Assembly (NCBI GenBank): GCA_014238905.1
Contig: JABAAE010000015.1
Location: 62,001 to 126,000, forward strand
DNA: 64,000 nt
Source: Planctomycetota bacterium
Lineage (GTDB): Bacteria; Planctomycetota; Planctomycetia; Pirellulales; Pirellulaceae
Direction: 5' to 3'
Shown here: piece by piece, positions 37,227 through 46,825 of the stretch
Position numbering within the stretch: the first letter of the stretch is position 1
How the letters are laid out: each line of letters opens with the position of its first letter
The notes under the pieces: generated by a model
Databases searched by the model: none
Told to the model about the DNA's origin: nothing
What the model saw: only the letters and a program-made list of their open reading frames with translations
Made by a program: the position numbers and the translations under genes

Positions 37227-37778
37227 TCATTGAGAGCCCGAATTCGAATCCACCGGTTTACTCCGATTGCGTTTTTTGGATCTGGCGTGAATCGGCAAAT
37301 ACCAAAGATACATACCCGAAATCCAGAGCCCCAAAAGAACAAGTCCGTTGACGAGAAAAATCGAGAGTTTTGCCCAATCACCAAAAAATGAACCATCGTG
37401 CAGCGATTCGATCCAATCCGAGCGGCGATAGGTGGACTGCAATATTTCTCCAGTCTTCAAGTCTATTTGAATTTCAATCCCATTTTCTGCCTGAACTTTT
37501 ACCACCCCCTTTGATGGGCGGACATCGAGACGATCAATATCATCCCATGTTTGAATCTCAGCCCGCTGGTCACGCGTAGATATTTCGAGAATTTCCCGAA
37601 GGTCCCTGTCCTCTGAAAAACCACCCTTGAGGGTAGGTGGCTGAACCCAAGTCCATTGTTTTTTTACTTGCAACAGCAAGCCAGTCACAATGACCAAGAG
37701 CAGGGGAATCGCCAAGCCTATGGCGCCATAGCGGTGCAGTTTTCTGGACCAACGATTAAGCAATTTGTACACCAACAT
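37227..37778 (-). CDS. PepSY-associated transmembrane protein
   Basis: 183 residues from ATG 37778; an upstream in-frame start at 37826 is less likely. RKLHRYGAIGLAIPLLLVIVTGLLLQVKKQW is the first helix. A soluble loop with PepSY-like PSKGVVKVQAENGIEIQIDLKTGEILQ follows, then ESLHDGSFFGDWAKLSIFLVNGLVLLGLWISGMYLWYLP. The pattern is that of short PepSY_TM proteins, which are often linked to metal or redox handling. It has no neighbour that clarifies its role. Confidence 0.82.
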   Translation of the reverse strand: MLVYKLLNRWSRKLHRYGAIGLAIPLLLVIVTGLLLQVKKQWTWVQPPTLKGGFSEDRDLREILEISTRDQRAEIQTWDDIDRLDVRPSKGVVKVQAENGIEIQIDLKTGEILQSTYRRSDWIESLHDGSFFGDWAKLSIFLVNGLVLLGLWISGMYLWYLPIHARSKKRNRSKPVDSNSGSQ

Positions 37779-38031
37779 CCCGCCAAAATAGGGTTTATAG
37801 GGGCAAAATCCAATTACCACTCTCAATGTTATCGGAAAATGCCGGAAATTGAACTTGTGGATGCCAAATTTCCTCCCTCAAGACATCAGAATTTGTAATC
37901 CAGACATTCTAACGATTGAGAATGTCGGTCGTGGCAACCATAATTGAAGGCTGCTGACGGTTTGTGTCCTGAAAATCCAAACCGATCGTTTCACTTTAGA
38001 TAGACATCCAGAAAAAACCACGGAGTGTTTG

Positions 38032-41000
38032 ATGCTACTTCACCGGGTCCTACCAGTTATGTTTTTGTTTTTCACCATGATCATTGGAATCCATGGACAG
38101 GATGCCAAGACTTCCTTATCCCTGCCGGACGGTTACGTAGCGGGAATGAATTGGCGAAGCATAGGACCGGCCAATATGAGTGGCCGTATTCCAGCCATTG
38201 CCGTCTATCAAAAAGATCCTTCGACATGGTGGGCAGCAAGCGCATCTGGTGGTCTCTTGAAAACCACCAATAATGGCATCACATTCGAGCACCAATTTGA
38301 TGATCAAGCGACCGTGTCCATTGGTGATGTCCAAGTCTCTCAATCCAATCCAAATTTGGTTTGGGTCGGGACAGGTGAAGCCAATCCAAGAAACAGCGTT
38401 TCCTGGGGCGACGGTGTTTACAAGTCGACCGATGGTGGAAAAACCTGGACGAACATGGGGTTGAAGAAAACATTTCAAATTGGTCGCATTGCCATCAACC
38501 CAGAAGACAACAAGATTGTTTACGTCGGTGCGCTGGGTCGATTATGGGGGCCCAACCCGGAAAGAGGTTTGTTTAAGACATCTGACGGTGGAAAAACCTG
38601 GAATAAAATTTTGTTTATCAATGACAAAACAGGCGTCATTGACGTTCAAATGGATCCGGGTAATCCCAATAGACTTTATGTAGCGACATACGAAAGAAAA
38701 AGAGACGGATTTGACGGTAACGATCCCGAGGTAAAGTACGGAGATAATGCCGCGATCTACCGAACCGATGACGGAGGCAAGACTTTTAAAAGGTTGGAGA
38801 AAGGGCTCCCTACATGCAAGTTGGGAAGAATTGGCCTTTCCATTTATCAAAAGGACTCCAAGTATGTTTACGCTATTGTGGAATCGGAAAAAATTGGCCA
38901 AATGCCGGGAGACCTCGCTTTCGCCGGATTAACTGGCGAGGCAGCAACCGATGTTGGGGTCAAGATTACTGCAATTACCAAAGACGGTCCTGCTGCGAAA
39001 GCTGGACTCAAAGTCAACGATATTGTCATTTCTGCCAACGATAACATTTTACATACCTATGATGATTTCTTGAAAATCATTCGAAACTCTGCCGCTGAAA
39101 CCAAGCTCAAACTGACCTGCTCGCGGGAAAAGAAAACTGTTGACATCGCCCTCACCATGGGTGTCCGCCCAAAGCCAACTCCAGAGGATCCAAAGAACAC
39201 CGAAGGAAAACAGGCCACAAAGGGCAAAAACCGTCCACAAAATCGTCGTCAGTCAACCCGCACCGAGTTTACAGGCACTCTCGGTGGCCAAGCAGCAAAT
39301 CGACAGGATTTCCAAGGGACAAATGGGCACGATTATGGCGGAATCTACATGTCAAATAACTATGGAGACTCGTGGGTACGTATCAATTCGTTAAATCCAA
39401 GGCCGATGTACTACAGCCAAATCCGAGTTGACCCGTCCAACAACCAATACATCTATGTATGTGGCACGCAGCTTTATAAATCAAAAGATGGTGGCACAAC
39501 TTTTACCAACGATGGCGGTTCTGACGGAATCCACGTTGACCACCATTCACTCTGGATTGATCCGAATGATGGTCGGCATATGATCCTCGGCAACGACGGT
39601 GGAATTCACGTTACCTATGACCGCATGACTCACTGGGATCATTTGGCCCACGTTGCCATCGGACAGTTTTATCACGTCGGAATTAGCCATGATTTGGACT
39701 ACTTCGTCTACGGCGGTCTACAAGACAATGGAAGCTGGGGTGGACCGAGTCGATCGCCCAACGGTGGTGCAATCAATTCCGATTGGGTGCGTGTAGGGGG
39801 AGGAGATGGTTTTATTTGCCTGGTCGATCCTAATGATCCTAATCAGATTTATACCGAAAGCCAAAATGGTTCCATGGGCCGAACCAACCTAAAAACAGGA
39901 GAGCGTGGATTCATCAGGCCAAGAGCCCCGCAAGGTGTAACCTATCGGTTTAACTGGAAGACACCCTTTATCCTTTCACCACACAATCCGAAAATCCACT
40001 ACAGCGCGGGAAATTTCGTTTTCCGTTCCCCTTTTAAAGGAGACAAGATCAAGCCTATTTCTCCTGAAATCACCAATACCGATAAAGGAGCCGGTAGCGC
40101 TATCAGTGAATCAGCAGTCGAAGAAGGCGTCCTCTATGTAGGCACTACCGATGGCGGCCTCTGGGCAACCCGGGATGGAGGTCAAAATTGGTTCAACCTT
40201 TACACCGAATCGGACAAGATTAATGCTAATACAAAAACTCCGGAGACCGCTGACACCAACGGTGAATCTAGAGGCGGTGGTCGAGGCCGCGGCGGACGCG
40301 GTAGCATGGGAGGTTCAAGATTCCGTGAATCCCTCCTGCAGCGGGATTCCAACAAGGACGGGAAAATCAGCAAAGATGAAGTCCCCGAACAGATGCAGCG
40401 AATCTTTGATCGTTTGGATGCTAATAAGGACGACGTGATCGACAAAAAAGAGCTTGAGGCGTTAGGAACTGGCCAACCGTCCGACCAAACGCCAAACGAT
40501 CCTGCGCCCGACAAGAAAAACAAAGATGAAAAAAACAAAGATGAATCAAAGCAGAAAGAAACCACAGAAAAAACGGACGAAAAGAAAACCGCCTCAAGCG
40601 ATCCTGTCGCGGGTGAATGGACAGGGCGATTTGTCAATTCTGATTTTCCAGGTGAATTTACCCTGACATTGGAAAGAAAGGGGGAGAGTATCACCGGCCT
40701 GTATTCTTCTGCCAGGGCGGATGGAAAAATCACAAGCGGAAAACTCGATGGCAATAACATCACTCTAACCGGTGAAACCGGCGCCGAGCTAAAATTCAGC
40801 GGCAAGATTTCGGGAAATCGAATGACCGGTTCACTCGATGTGAACAACGGTCAATTCACCGTTGACTTTGAAGCAACAAGGAAGGCGTCCGGGGCAGGTT
40901 CCGAAGCAAAGCCAGCAGTTGAAGGAAAACCGATCCAGGAACTCGTACCGGGACCAAGATGGGTCAGTTCAATCGAATCGTCTAAATTCAAGGCAGGTCG

Positions 41001-41913
41001 TTGCTACATGACACTCGATGGTCATCGCAGTAATGATGACCAGCCCTATTTATTCAGGACAGAAAACTATGGTCAAACATGGACATCAATTCAAGCTAAT
41101 TTGCCGACAACCGTTGGCTCCACCCGCGTTATCCGGGAAGACGTAGAAAATGAGAATCTATTATTTTTGGGTTGTGAGTTTTCTTGTTGGGTCTCGATCG
41201 ATCGTGGTTTATCTTGGACCAAACTCAATACGAATTTACCAACAGTAGCAATTCATGAATTGGCGATCCATCCAACGCGGGGAGAAGTGGTCGCGGCAAC
41301 GCATGGCCGAAGTCTTTGGATACTCAATATTTCGGGGCTTCGTCAACTTTCAAAAGACTCTCTAGCCGCCGCTGCGACCCTTTACAGGCCATCTGAAATG
41401 ATCAATTGGCAAAGGGGTCAGAGCCGTGGTACAAGTGGGACCCGGCGATTTGTAGGTGAAAACCCATCTTCATCCTTACCCATCTACTACTCGCTCGGAA
41501 AAGACGCTAAGTCGGTGAAACTGGCCATCTCCAATATTGAAGGAACGGTCGTTTATTCTGCCGATGGCATTCCGGGGGAACGTCCAGAAAACACGACGGG
41601 CGTGGTGATTGAATCTGGAACAAAAAAAGGACTACATGTCTTGGAATGGAACGGTTCCTCGCAATCCTCCAACCAGTCAAGACAACGAAATTCGAGGTCC
41701 AGACGCGGAGGTCGACGTGTACCTAACGGCCAGTACTTGGTCACACTGACGGTAGACGGAACGATTTCCACTCAGAAACTTTCAATCATTGCGGATCCTA
41801 CCGTTCCACCATCGGCGACATCCGAAGAGGAATTGGAGTTCAACAAAGCAATGAACGGCTTGGCAGAGGAAGACGAACTGGAACAGAAAAAAAACCAGGT
41901 TATTTTTGACTGA
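38032..41913 (+). CDS. giant sortilin/VPS10-like beta-propeller protein with PDZ, EF-hand and FlgD-like parts
   Basis: 1293 residues from ATG 38032 with GGAG upstream. Signal peptide ~1-22. BNR/Asp-box repeats (STDGGKTWTNMG, TSDGGKTWNKI, TDDGGKTFKRL, SKDGGTTFTNDG, TRDGGQNWFNL) make propellers from ~40 to 1110. A PDZ domain (VKITAITKDGPAAKAGLKVNDIVISAND) is inserted at ~298-376. A Gly/Arg-rich linker then leads to paired EF-hands (DSNKDGKISKDE, DANKDDVIDKKE) at ~771-813 and a Lys/Glu-rich segment. A beta-rich module (GEWTGRFVNSDFPGEFTL) covers ~856-950, and a FlgD-Ig-like tail closes the protein (~1120-1265). It is probably an exported or cell-surface protein. No activity can be assigned; the family is common in planctomycetes and Bacteroidota. 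Confidence 0.88.
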   Translation: MLLHRVLPVMFLFFTMIIGIHGQDAKTSLSLPDGYVAGMNWRSIGPANMSGRIPAIAVYQKDPSTWWAASASGGLLKTTNNGITFEHQFDDQATVSIGDVQVSQSNPNLVWVGTGEANPRNSVSWGDGVYKSTDGGKTWTNMGLKKTFQIGRIAINPEDNKIVYVGALGRLWGPNPERGLFKTSDGGKTWNKILFINDKTGVIDVQMDPGNPNRLYVATYERKRDGFDGNDPEVKYGDNAAIYRTDDGGKTFKRLEKGLPTCKLGRIGLSIYQKDSKYVYAIVESEKIGQMPGDLAFAGLTGEAATDVGVKITAITKDGPAAKAGLKVNDIVISANDNILHTYDDFLKIIRNSAAETKLKLTCSREKKTVDIALTMGVRPKPTPEDPKNTEGKQATKGKNRPQNRRQSTRTEFTGTLGGQAANRQDFQGTNGHDYGGIYMSNNYGDSWVRINSLNPRPMYYSQIRVDPSNNQYIYVCGTQLYKSKDGGTTFTNDGGSDGIHVDHHSLWIDPNDGRHMILGNDGGIHVTYDRMTHWDHLAHVAIGQFYHVGISHDLDYFVYGGLQDNGSWGGPSRSPNGGAINSDWVRVGGGDGFICLVDPNDPNQIYTESQNGSMGRTNLKTGERGFIRPRAPQGVTYRFNWKTPFILSPHNPKIHYSAGNFVFRSPFKGDKIKPISPEITNTDKGAGSAISESAVEEGVLYVGTTDGGLWATRDGGQNWFNLYTESDKINANTKTPETADTNGESRGGGRGRGGRGSMGGSRFRESLLQRDSNKDGKISKDEVPEQMQRIFDRLDANKDDVIDKKELEALGTGQPSDQTPNDPAPDKKNKDEKNKDESKQKETTEKTDEKKTASSDPVAGEWTGRFVNSDFPGEFTLTLERKGESITGLYSSARADGKITSGKLDGNNITLTGETGAELKFSGKISGNRMTGSLDVNNGQFTVDFEATRKASGAGSEAKPAVEGKPIQELVPGPRWVSSIESSKFKAGRCYMTLDGHRSNDDQPYLFRTENYGQTWTSIQANLPTTVGSTRVIREDVENENLLFLGCEFSCWVSIDRGLSWTKLNTNLPTVAIHELAIHPTRGEVVAATHGRSLWILNISGLRQLSKDSLAAAATLYRPSEMINWQRGQSRGTSGTRRFVGENPSSSLPIYYSLGKDAKSVKLAISNIEGTVVYSADGIPGERPENTTGVVIESGTKKGLHVLEWNGSSQSSNQSRQRNSRSRRGGRRVPNGQYLVTLTVDGTISTQKLSIIADPTVPPSATSEEELEFNKAMNGLAEEDELEQKKNQVIFD

Positions 41914-41944
41914 TCACTCGCGAAAAAAAACAGAATCCAAGGTC

Positions 41945-41971
41945 AACAGCGATTCAGTTCGAATCGCTGTT
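41945..41971 (+). terminator. hairpin after the sortilin-like gene
   Basis: A perfect 11-bp inverted repeat AACAGCGATTC/GAATCGCTGTT with a 5-base loop, 31 bases after the stop. The T-run is poor, so it may act as an RNA-stabilising hairpin rather than a classical terminator. Confidence 0.55.
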
Positions 41972-42052
41972 CTAATTCTCGCCCGAGTCGGTTCCCATCA
42001 TTCGGCTGCTATCGGTGTTGGGACACTCTGAAGAAACGGTTGGCAATAACCG

Positions 42053-42094
42053 AATCGGACCGTGACTTAATCGGACCGCAACTTAATCGGACAC
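42053..42094. repeat. tandem repeat of a 16-bp unit overlapping the selB 3' end
   Basis: AATCGGACCGTGACTT and AATCGGACCGCAACTT are adjacent 16-bp copies (42053-42068, 42069-42084), followed by a partial third (AATCGGACAC). The selB stop codon and last codons lie in the second and third copies. Confidence 0.9.
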
Positions 42095-44014
42095 TGCACA
42101 TTTCAGAGTTCGATGATCTCCGTCACGTTCGGTAAAACCGGTTTTGTCCAGATACTCACAAATGGGTACCGCGTATTTCCTTGTCGTACCCAGGCAATCT
42201 CGTATTTCAGCCATCGTCAACTGAGCCTGCCTTGAAAACAGCTCGCGAAGTGTTTGACTAATCCAATCGACGACTTCCTGATGGAGAAAAACATCATCGG
42301 CAATCTGCACCAACTCTCCATTATTGACAGCCAAATTCACCAACTGCCCCACGGATTCTCTGTTCTTGGTGGCACGCTTTTCACAATCCGCTACGGTAGG
42401 TGGGCTTAAACCGTCAGCTCGAAACCAGGAAACGATATTGGTCAATAACGTCTGTTCATTTTTGGAAAGTCGCGGCCCGCAATCAGTACGACCAATTCCA
42501 GTCCCCGACAATCGAATTAGTTTGTCCGATCTCAACTTGTCTACCACAGCCTTGACGAGTGCATCCTCGCCAAGATACGCAAACCCGCTCAGGAACGAAC
42601 GACGATCGATAACCGATTGCAAAGGGTGCAAATCATGCTGTTTCTTCAAGGCATTCAAAATCCTCTTGCTGAGCCTTAGAATAACCGCCGAATGCACCCT
42701 GAGCTTTCGAGTGGGTGAAATCAAGACTTCGACCAATTCCCCGTTTTCAAGCAAGATCTGTTCCATCGCCGGCCCCTCCTTGATTCCAGCGGTTCTCGAC
42801 AAACTGGTTGGATCCCAATTCTCGATATCCGTAAAGAACAATGCAGCGGATGCTCGATCAGCGGGTTGCTGGGATGCCAATTTCGCCAACATCTCCAAAT
42901 CAAGTTGGTCAGCGGATTGAATCCGTTTTGCGTTGGGACTGAGGACTTGACCGCCCCCGATTGTCGTCACCGGCGATTCACTCCGAACGACAAAAGGCTG
43001 GTTCCATGTGGTAACGGCGGACTCACTTAAAAAAAGTTGAGCCGGTGCCGAACATCCTGGATCCAGTTTTTCTCTATCCAACAAGCGAACGTTGCAAATA
43101 ATTTCTGCGGCACCAATATGCAGTCTGACCCGACTACGATCCTTGATGGGTTTGACAGCGTCAGACAACGCAATCAGGTTGACGGTTATCAGTTTACTCG
43201 GCAACAAATGGCCTTTGGCAGTCAACTCCTGACCTCGATGGGTTTCGTTATGGTGGATACCCGCGAGATTAATCGCCGCTCTCTGCCCACGGTTAACGTG
43301 TTTAACGGCATGGGTATGGTTTTGCAAACTCCGAACTCTCACCTCGATATTGCCGGGCTGTATTAACAGCTCCTCACCGACTTGTAGATTTCCTGTGGCG
43401 ACACTCCCGGTCACCACGGTGCCATGTCCCTCCATGGCGAACGTACGGTCAATCGCCATTCGAAACGGTGCTTCAATGGCCATCAAACGTCCAGACTTTT
43501 CCACTTTTTCTGCGGCATTTCGCAATGCCTGCTTGAGGTTGTCAATTCCCTCACCGGTATGGCTACTGGTCCGAATAATGGGTGCAGTTGCGAGAAATGT
43601 ATCCTTTACCAGTTCACTGACTTCGTCTTCCACCAAATCAATCCAATCCGGGTCGACCATGTCTATTTTGGTGATCGCAATGACACCGGCCGGCAGATTT
43701 AACAATCTCAGGATCTCCAAATGCTCAAGAGTCTGCTGCTTGATCGAATCATCTGCTGCCACAACAAGCATGGCAATATCCATCCCAGTAGCACCGGCAA
43801 GCATATTTCGGACAAACTTTTCGTGGCCAGGGACATCCACTATACCCAACCGGTAATCATCCAGTTCCAACAGGGCGAAACCCAATTCAATCGTGATTCC
43901 GCGTTTTTTTTCTTCTGGAAGACGATCGGTATTGACGCCAGTTAACGCTCGAATCAACGAAGTCTTTCCGTGATCGATGTGTCCGGAAGTCCCTAATATC
44001 AAATCGGTCGCCAT
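42083..44014 (-). CDS. selB: selenocysteine-specific translation elongation factor SelB
   Basis: 643 residues from ATG 44014, chosen because ATDLILGTSGHIDHGKTSLIRALTG is the family's exact opening; an upstream in-frame start adds 22 unrelated residues. GTPase motifs: GHIDHGKTS (G1), RGITIELGF (G2), DVPGHEKF (G3), ITKIDMVD (G4). The EF-Tu-like beta-barrels follow (RTFAMEGHGTVVTGSV). The C-terminal winged-helix repeats that bind the SECIS hairpin end with TRKYAVPICEYLDKTGFTERDGDHRTLK. SelB delivers Sec-tRNA to UGA codons. Its presence means the organism uses selenocysteine. selA, selC and selD are not in the window. Its last residues are encoded inside a tandem repeat. Confidence 0.97.
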   Translation of the reverse strand: MATDLILGTSGHIDHGKTSLIRALTGVNTDRLPEEKKRGITIELGFALLELDDYRLGIVDVPGHEKFVRNMLAGATGMDIAMLVVAADDSIKQQTLEHLEILRLLNLPAGVIAITKIDMVDPDWIDLVEDEVSELVKDTFLATAPIIRTSSHTGEGIDNLKQALRNAAEKVEKSGRLMAIEAPFRMAIDRTFAMEGHGTVVTGSVATGNLQVGEELLIQPGNIEVRVRSLQNHTHAVKHVNRGQRAAINLAGIHHNETHRGQELTAKGHLLPSKLITVNLIALSDAVKPIKDRSRVRLHIGAAEIICNVRLLDREKLDPGCSAPAQLFLSESAVTTWNQPFVVRSESPVTTIGGGQVLSPNAKRIQSADQLDLEMLAKLASQQPADRASAALFFTDIENWDPTSLSRTAGIKEGPAMEQILLENGELVEVLISPTRKLRVHSAVILRLSKRILNALKKQHDLHPLQSVIDRRSFLSGFAYLGEDALVKAVVDKLRSDKLIRLSGTGIGRTDCGPRLSKNEQTLLTNIVSWFRADGLSPPTVADCEKRATKNRESVGQLVNLAVNNGELVQIADDVFLHQEVVDWISQTLRELFSRQAQLTMAEIRDCLGTTRKYAVPICEYLDKTGFTERDGDHRTLKCAVSD

Positions 44015-44153
44015 ATGATTGATTTCTATTTTGAAATAAAAAAACGATGCGCTGAAAATGCCTAATGGCGAACGCATCACAAATGTCTTATTTTAGGGAA
44101 TCATACGAATCCTTCCAGTAACGCCTGATTTCCTCGTTCCAAAAGACAGAAAT

Positions 44154-44588
44154 ATGCCCTCAGTCTTTCGAAGCACTGTTTTGCCATTTCCAATCAACGA
44201 AGTCTGGCCATTGATCCGTGATTTCGGACGATTGTCAGATTGGCACCCATTAATCATGGATTCTGTAATCGAAAACAATGCCCCTCAGCATCAGGTTGGA
44301 TGCGTCCGGCATTTCAAGTTAACCGACGGAGGATTATTTAGGGAGAAACTTTTAGCTCTAAATGACTTCAAAAAAACACTTACCTATACCATTCTCGAAT
44401 CACCCTTGCCGCTGACGGACTACTGTTCGACCATGAAGCTCCAGCAAATAACAGTGGGCAATCAGACGTTTATGTCCTGGTCTTCAAGTTTTGTTTGCCC
44501 AGTGGAAGCTGAATCGGAATTAATAACCGCCGTCGGCGACACCGTTTATCAAGGTGGATTCGATGCTTTAACGACCTATCTCAGCTGA
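44154..44588 (+). CDS. SRPBCC-family (polyketide cyclase/START-like) protein
   Basis: 144 residues. It has the helix-grip fold pattern: FRSTVLPFPINEVWPLIRDFGRLSDWHPLI at the N-terminus (typical of MxaD/polyketide cyclase 2 proteins), then VGCVRHFKLTDGGLFREKLLALND, YTILESPLPLTDYCSTMKL and the C-terminal helix GDTVYQGGFDALTTYL. Such proteins bind hydrophobic ligands. Substrate unknown. It is divergent from selB and 64 bases before trmL. Confidence 0.88.
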   Translation: MPSVFRSTVLPFPINEVWPLIRDFGRLSDWHPLIMDSVIENNAPQHQVGCVRHFKLTDGGLFREKLLALNDFKKTLTYTILESPLPLTDYCSTMKLQQITVGNQTFMSWSSSFVCPVEAESELITAVGDTVYQGGFDALTTYLS

Positions 44589-44652
44589 TGACTTGTCTGC
44601 CCGGTCGCTTCGTTAACGGACATCTACAAACCCTAGTTCAATTAAGCTCCCA

Positions 44653-45117
44653 TTGAAATACAAACCCAATCTCAACATCGTTCTTCATCAACCGGAAATC
44701 CCCCAAAACACCGGGGCAATCGGAAGAACCTGTGTTGCTTTGGGCGCAAAGCTGTGGCTAGTGCGTCCCCTTGGTTTTCAGCTTACCGAAAAAGCCCTAA
44801 GGAGAGCCGGACTTGACTACTGGCAACATCTTGAATGGGAGGTCGTTGATCATTGGGATGAGATTGTTTCAAAACTGCAGACAGAATTCTGGTTTTTCAC
44901 AAAAAAATCTTCTCGTAGTCTCTACGATGCCAACATGAAAAAAGGGGCAACGCTTGTTTTCGGAAGTGAATCATCTGGACTTCCAGACTCAATGTTATGC
45001 GAACACCACGGTTCAACCCTTCAGATTCCCATACGGCCAGAGGTTCGAAGTCTAAACCTCAGCTGCAGTGTTGCGATTGCAGGTTATGAACTTCACCGGC
45101 AGATTTCCCTCTCATAG
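44653..45117 (+). CDS. trmL: tRNA (cytidine(34)-2'-O)-methyltransferase TrmL
   Basis: 154 residues, start TTG at 44653. The SPOUT fold is clear: NIVLHQPEIPQNTGAIGRTCVALGAKLWLVRPLGF (motif 1), LVFGSESSGLP (motif 2) and IPIRPEVRSLNLSCSVAIAGYEL (motif 3, the SAM-binding knot). The length matches YibK/TrmL. It methylates the ribose at wobble position 34 of certain tRNA-Leu species. It lies after the SRPBCC gene in the same direction and ends before a strong hairpin. Confidence 0.95.
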   Translation: MKYKPNLNIVLHQPEIPQNTGAIGRTCVALGAKLWLVRPLGFQLTEKALRRAGLDYWQHLEWEVVDHWDEIVSKLQTEFWFFTKKSSRSLYDANMKKGATLVFGSESSGLPDSMLCEHHGSTLQIPIRPEVRSLNLSCSVAIAGYELHRQISLS

Positions 45118-45194
45118 CGAAATCAGAGGGAAAATCCCATTTGAGGGAATGAAGGCGGAGGGCCCCATTTTGGTTTATATTGCAACGTGGAAAC

Positions 45195-45224
45195 CACGCC
45201 TTGGTAACCGGTCACCAAGGCGTG
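45195..45224 (+). terminator. hairpin after trmL
   Basis: Perfect 11-bp stem CACGCCTTGGT/ACCAAGGCGTG with an 8-base loop, followed by GTTGTTGCC rather than a T-run. A likely transcription boundary or RNA 3'-end hairpin between trmL and the esterase gene. Confidence 0.55.
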
Positions 45225-45340
45225 TTGTTGCCAGCGGCAAGGATTCCCCTGTCCGGTTAAACAATTGCCCCGGATAGAAATGGTCGCTACGGGGCGTTTT
45301 CCATTTTGTTATTTTCACGGATTCTTCCTGGAGAAGATAG

Positions 45341-46792
45341 ATGCGATTTATACGATTTACAATCGTCTTGGCGATGGTCATCACGTTTGCCAAGACATTG
45401 CCTGCTGAAACAACACTGCCAAAAATCATCGGCAGCAACATGGTACTGCAGCGTGGAAAACCCATCCCCATATGGGGCTGGGAATCTCAATCCCAAACCA
45501 ATAAAGTAACGGTAACTTTTAATGGCAAGTCAGTGACGACCACGCCAGCTGCTGATGGAAAATGGAGCCTCAAGCTACCCATCATGAAAGCAGGCGGCCC
45601 ATTTGAAATGTCGGTCGAGGGTTCCACGCAGATCAAATTGAAGAATATTATGGTGGGCGAAGTCTGGCTTTGCAGCGGGCAGTCCAACATGGAATGGACC
45701 GTTCGTAGTTCAAATAATGCCAAGAAAGAAATTGCGGAGGGGCAATTCCCCGGAATCCGGCACATCAAAATCCCACATCGCCCCTCTGATAAACCTGAGT
45801 CTGATGTGCCCTCAAAAGGCTGGGAAGTCTGTTCAGATCAAACCGTTGCCAATTTCACTGCCGTTGGCTATTTCTTTGGTAAAAAACTCCATCAAGAACT
45901 CAATGTGCCAATTGGCTTGATTGGATCCAATTGGGGGGGAACCCGCATCGAACCGTGGACGCCACCCGAAGGTTTCAGAATGGTCCCAGCCCTGAAAGCG
46001 AGCATTACCGACAAGTTAGACCAACTCCCTGTTACCCGGGAAGTCAAAAACAAAGAAGGCAAAGTAACGGGAAAATCCGTGGTCCATCAGTCTCCATTGG
46101 CTTTATACAACGGAATGATTCATCCTTTGCTTCCCTATTCGATCCGAGGCGCCATTTGGTACCAAGGAGAATCCAATAATGGCGAAGGCATGATGTATTA
46201 CGAGAAAATGAAAGCACTCATTCTCGGATGGCGAGCGGTTTGGAAGACCCCGGATCTTCCGTTTTATTTTGTTCAGCTCGCACCGTTCAATTACGGTGCA
46301 GCTCGAGCGGGTGCATTACCGCTGATTTGGGAGGCACAATCCAAAGCGTTGGATCTACCCTATACCGGAATGGCTGTCACAACAGACATAAGTAACGTGC
46401 GGGATATCCATCCCCGTAACAAGCAGGATGTCGGTCTACGCTTGGCCCTATGGGCGTTGGCAAAAGACTATGGCAAGCCGGAAACGGTGTTCTCAGGACC
46501 CAAGTACAAATCAATGACATCCAATGGAAATAAAATTACGATTCGCTTTGATCATGTTGGGGGAGGACTTATTTCTCGAGATGGAAAAGACTTATCACAT
46601 TTTACAATTGCCGGCAGTGACAAAAAGTTTGTACCTGCAAAAGCAAAAATAGTGGCGGGAACGATCGTCATTTCAGCGAATGGGATAGATGCCCCTCTGG
46701 CCGTCCGATTTGGTTGGGACCAAACGGCAGAACCCAACCTCGCCAACCGGGAAGGGCTACCCGCTTCTCCGTTTCGAACGGATAAATGGTAA
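45341..46792 (+). CDS. sialate O-acetylesterase (SGNH-like), exported
   Basis: 483 residues. A signal peptide (MRFIRFTIVLAMVITFAKTLPAE) is followed by an Ig-like N-terminal module (IIGSNMVLQRGKPIPIWGWE) that is standard in this family. The catalytic Ser lies in VWLCSGQSNMEW (about 112). FFGKKLHQELNVPIGLIGSNWGGTRIEPW and IRGAIWYQGESN are the conserved blocks, and the Asp/His end is HPRNKQDVGLRLA (about 356). It removes O-acetyl groups from sialic acids or related sugars outside the cytoplasm. Convergent with the TIM-barrel gene. Confidence 0.94.
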   Translation: MRFIRFTIVLAMVITFAKTLPAETTLPKIIGSNMVLQRGKPIPIWGWESQSQTNKVTVTFNGKSVTTTPAADGKWSLKLPIMKAGGPFEMSVEGSTQIKLKNIMVGEVWLCSGQSNMEWTVRSSNNAKKEIAEGQFPGIRHIKIPHRPSDKPESDVPSKGWEVCSDQTVANFTAVGYFFGKKLHQELNVPIGLIGSNWGGTRIEPWTPPEGFRMVPALKASITDKLDQLPVTREVKNKEGKVTGKSVVHQSPLALYNGMIHPLLPYSIRGAIWYQGESNNGEGMMYYEKMKALILGWRAVWKTPDLPFYFVQLAPFNYGAARAGALPLIWEAQSKALDLPYTGMAVTTDISNVRDIHPRNKQDVGLRLALWALAKDYGKPETVFSGPKYKSMTSNGNKITIRFDHVGGGLISRDGKDLSHFTIAGSDKKFVPAKAKIVAGTIVISANGIDAPLAVRFGWDQTAEPNLANREGLPASPFRTDKW

Positions 46793-46825
46793 CGCCCAAT
46801 AATAGATGACCGGCGGCCTTTGGAA

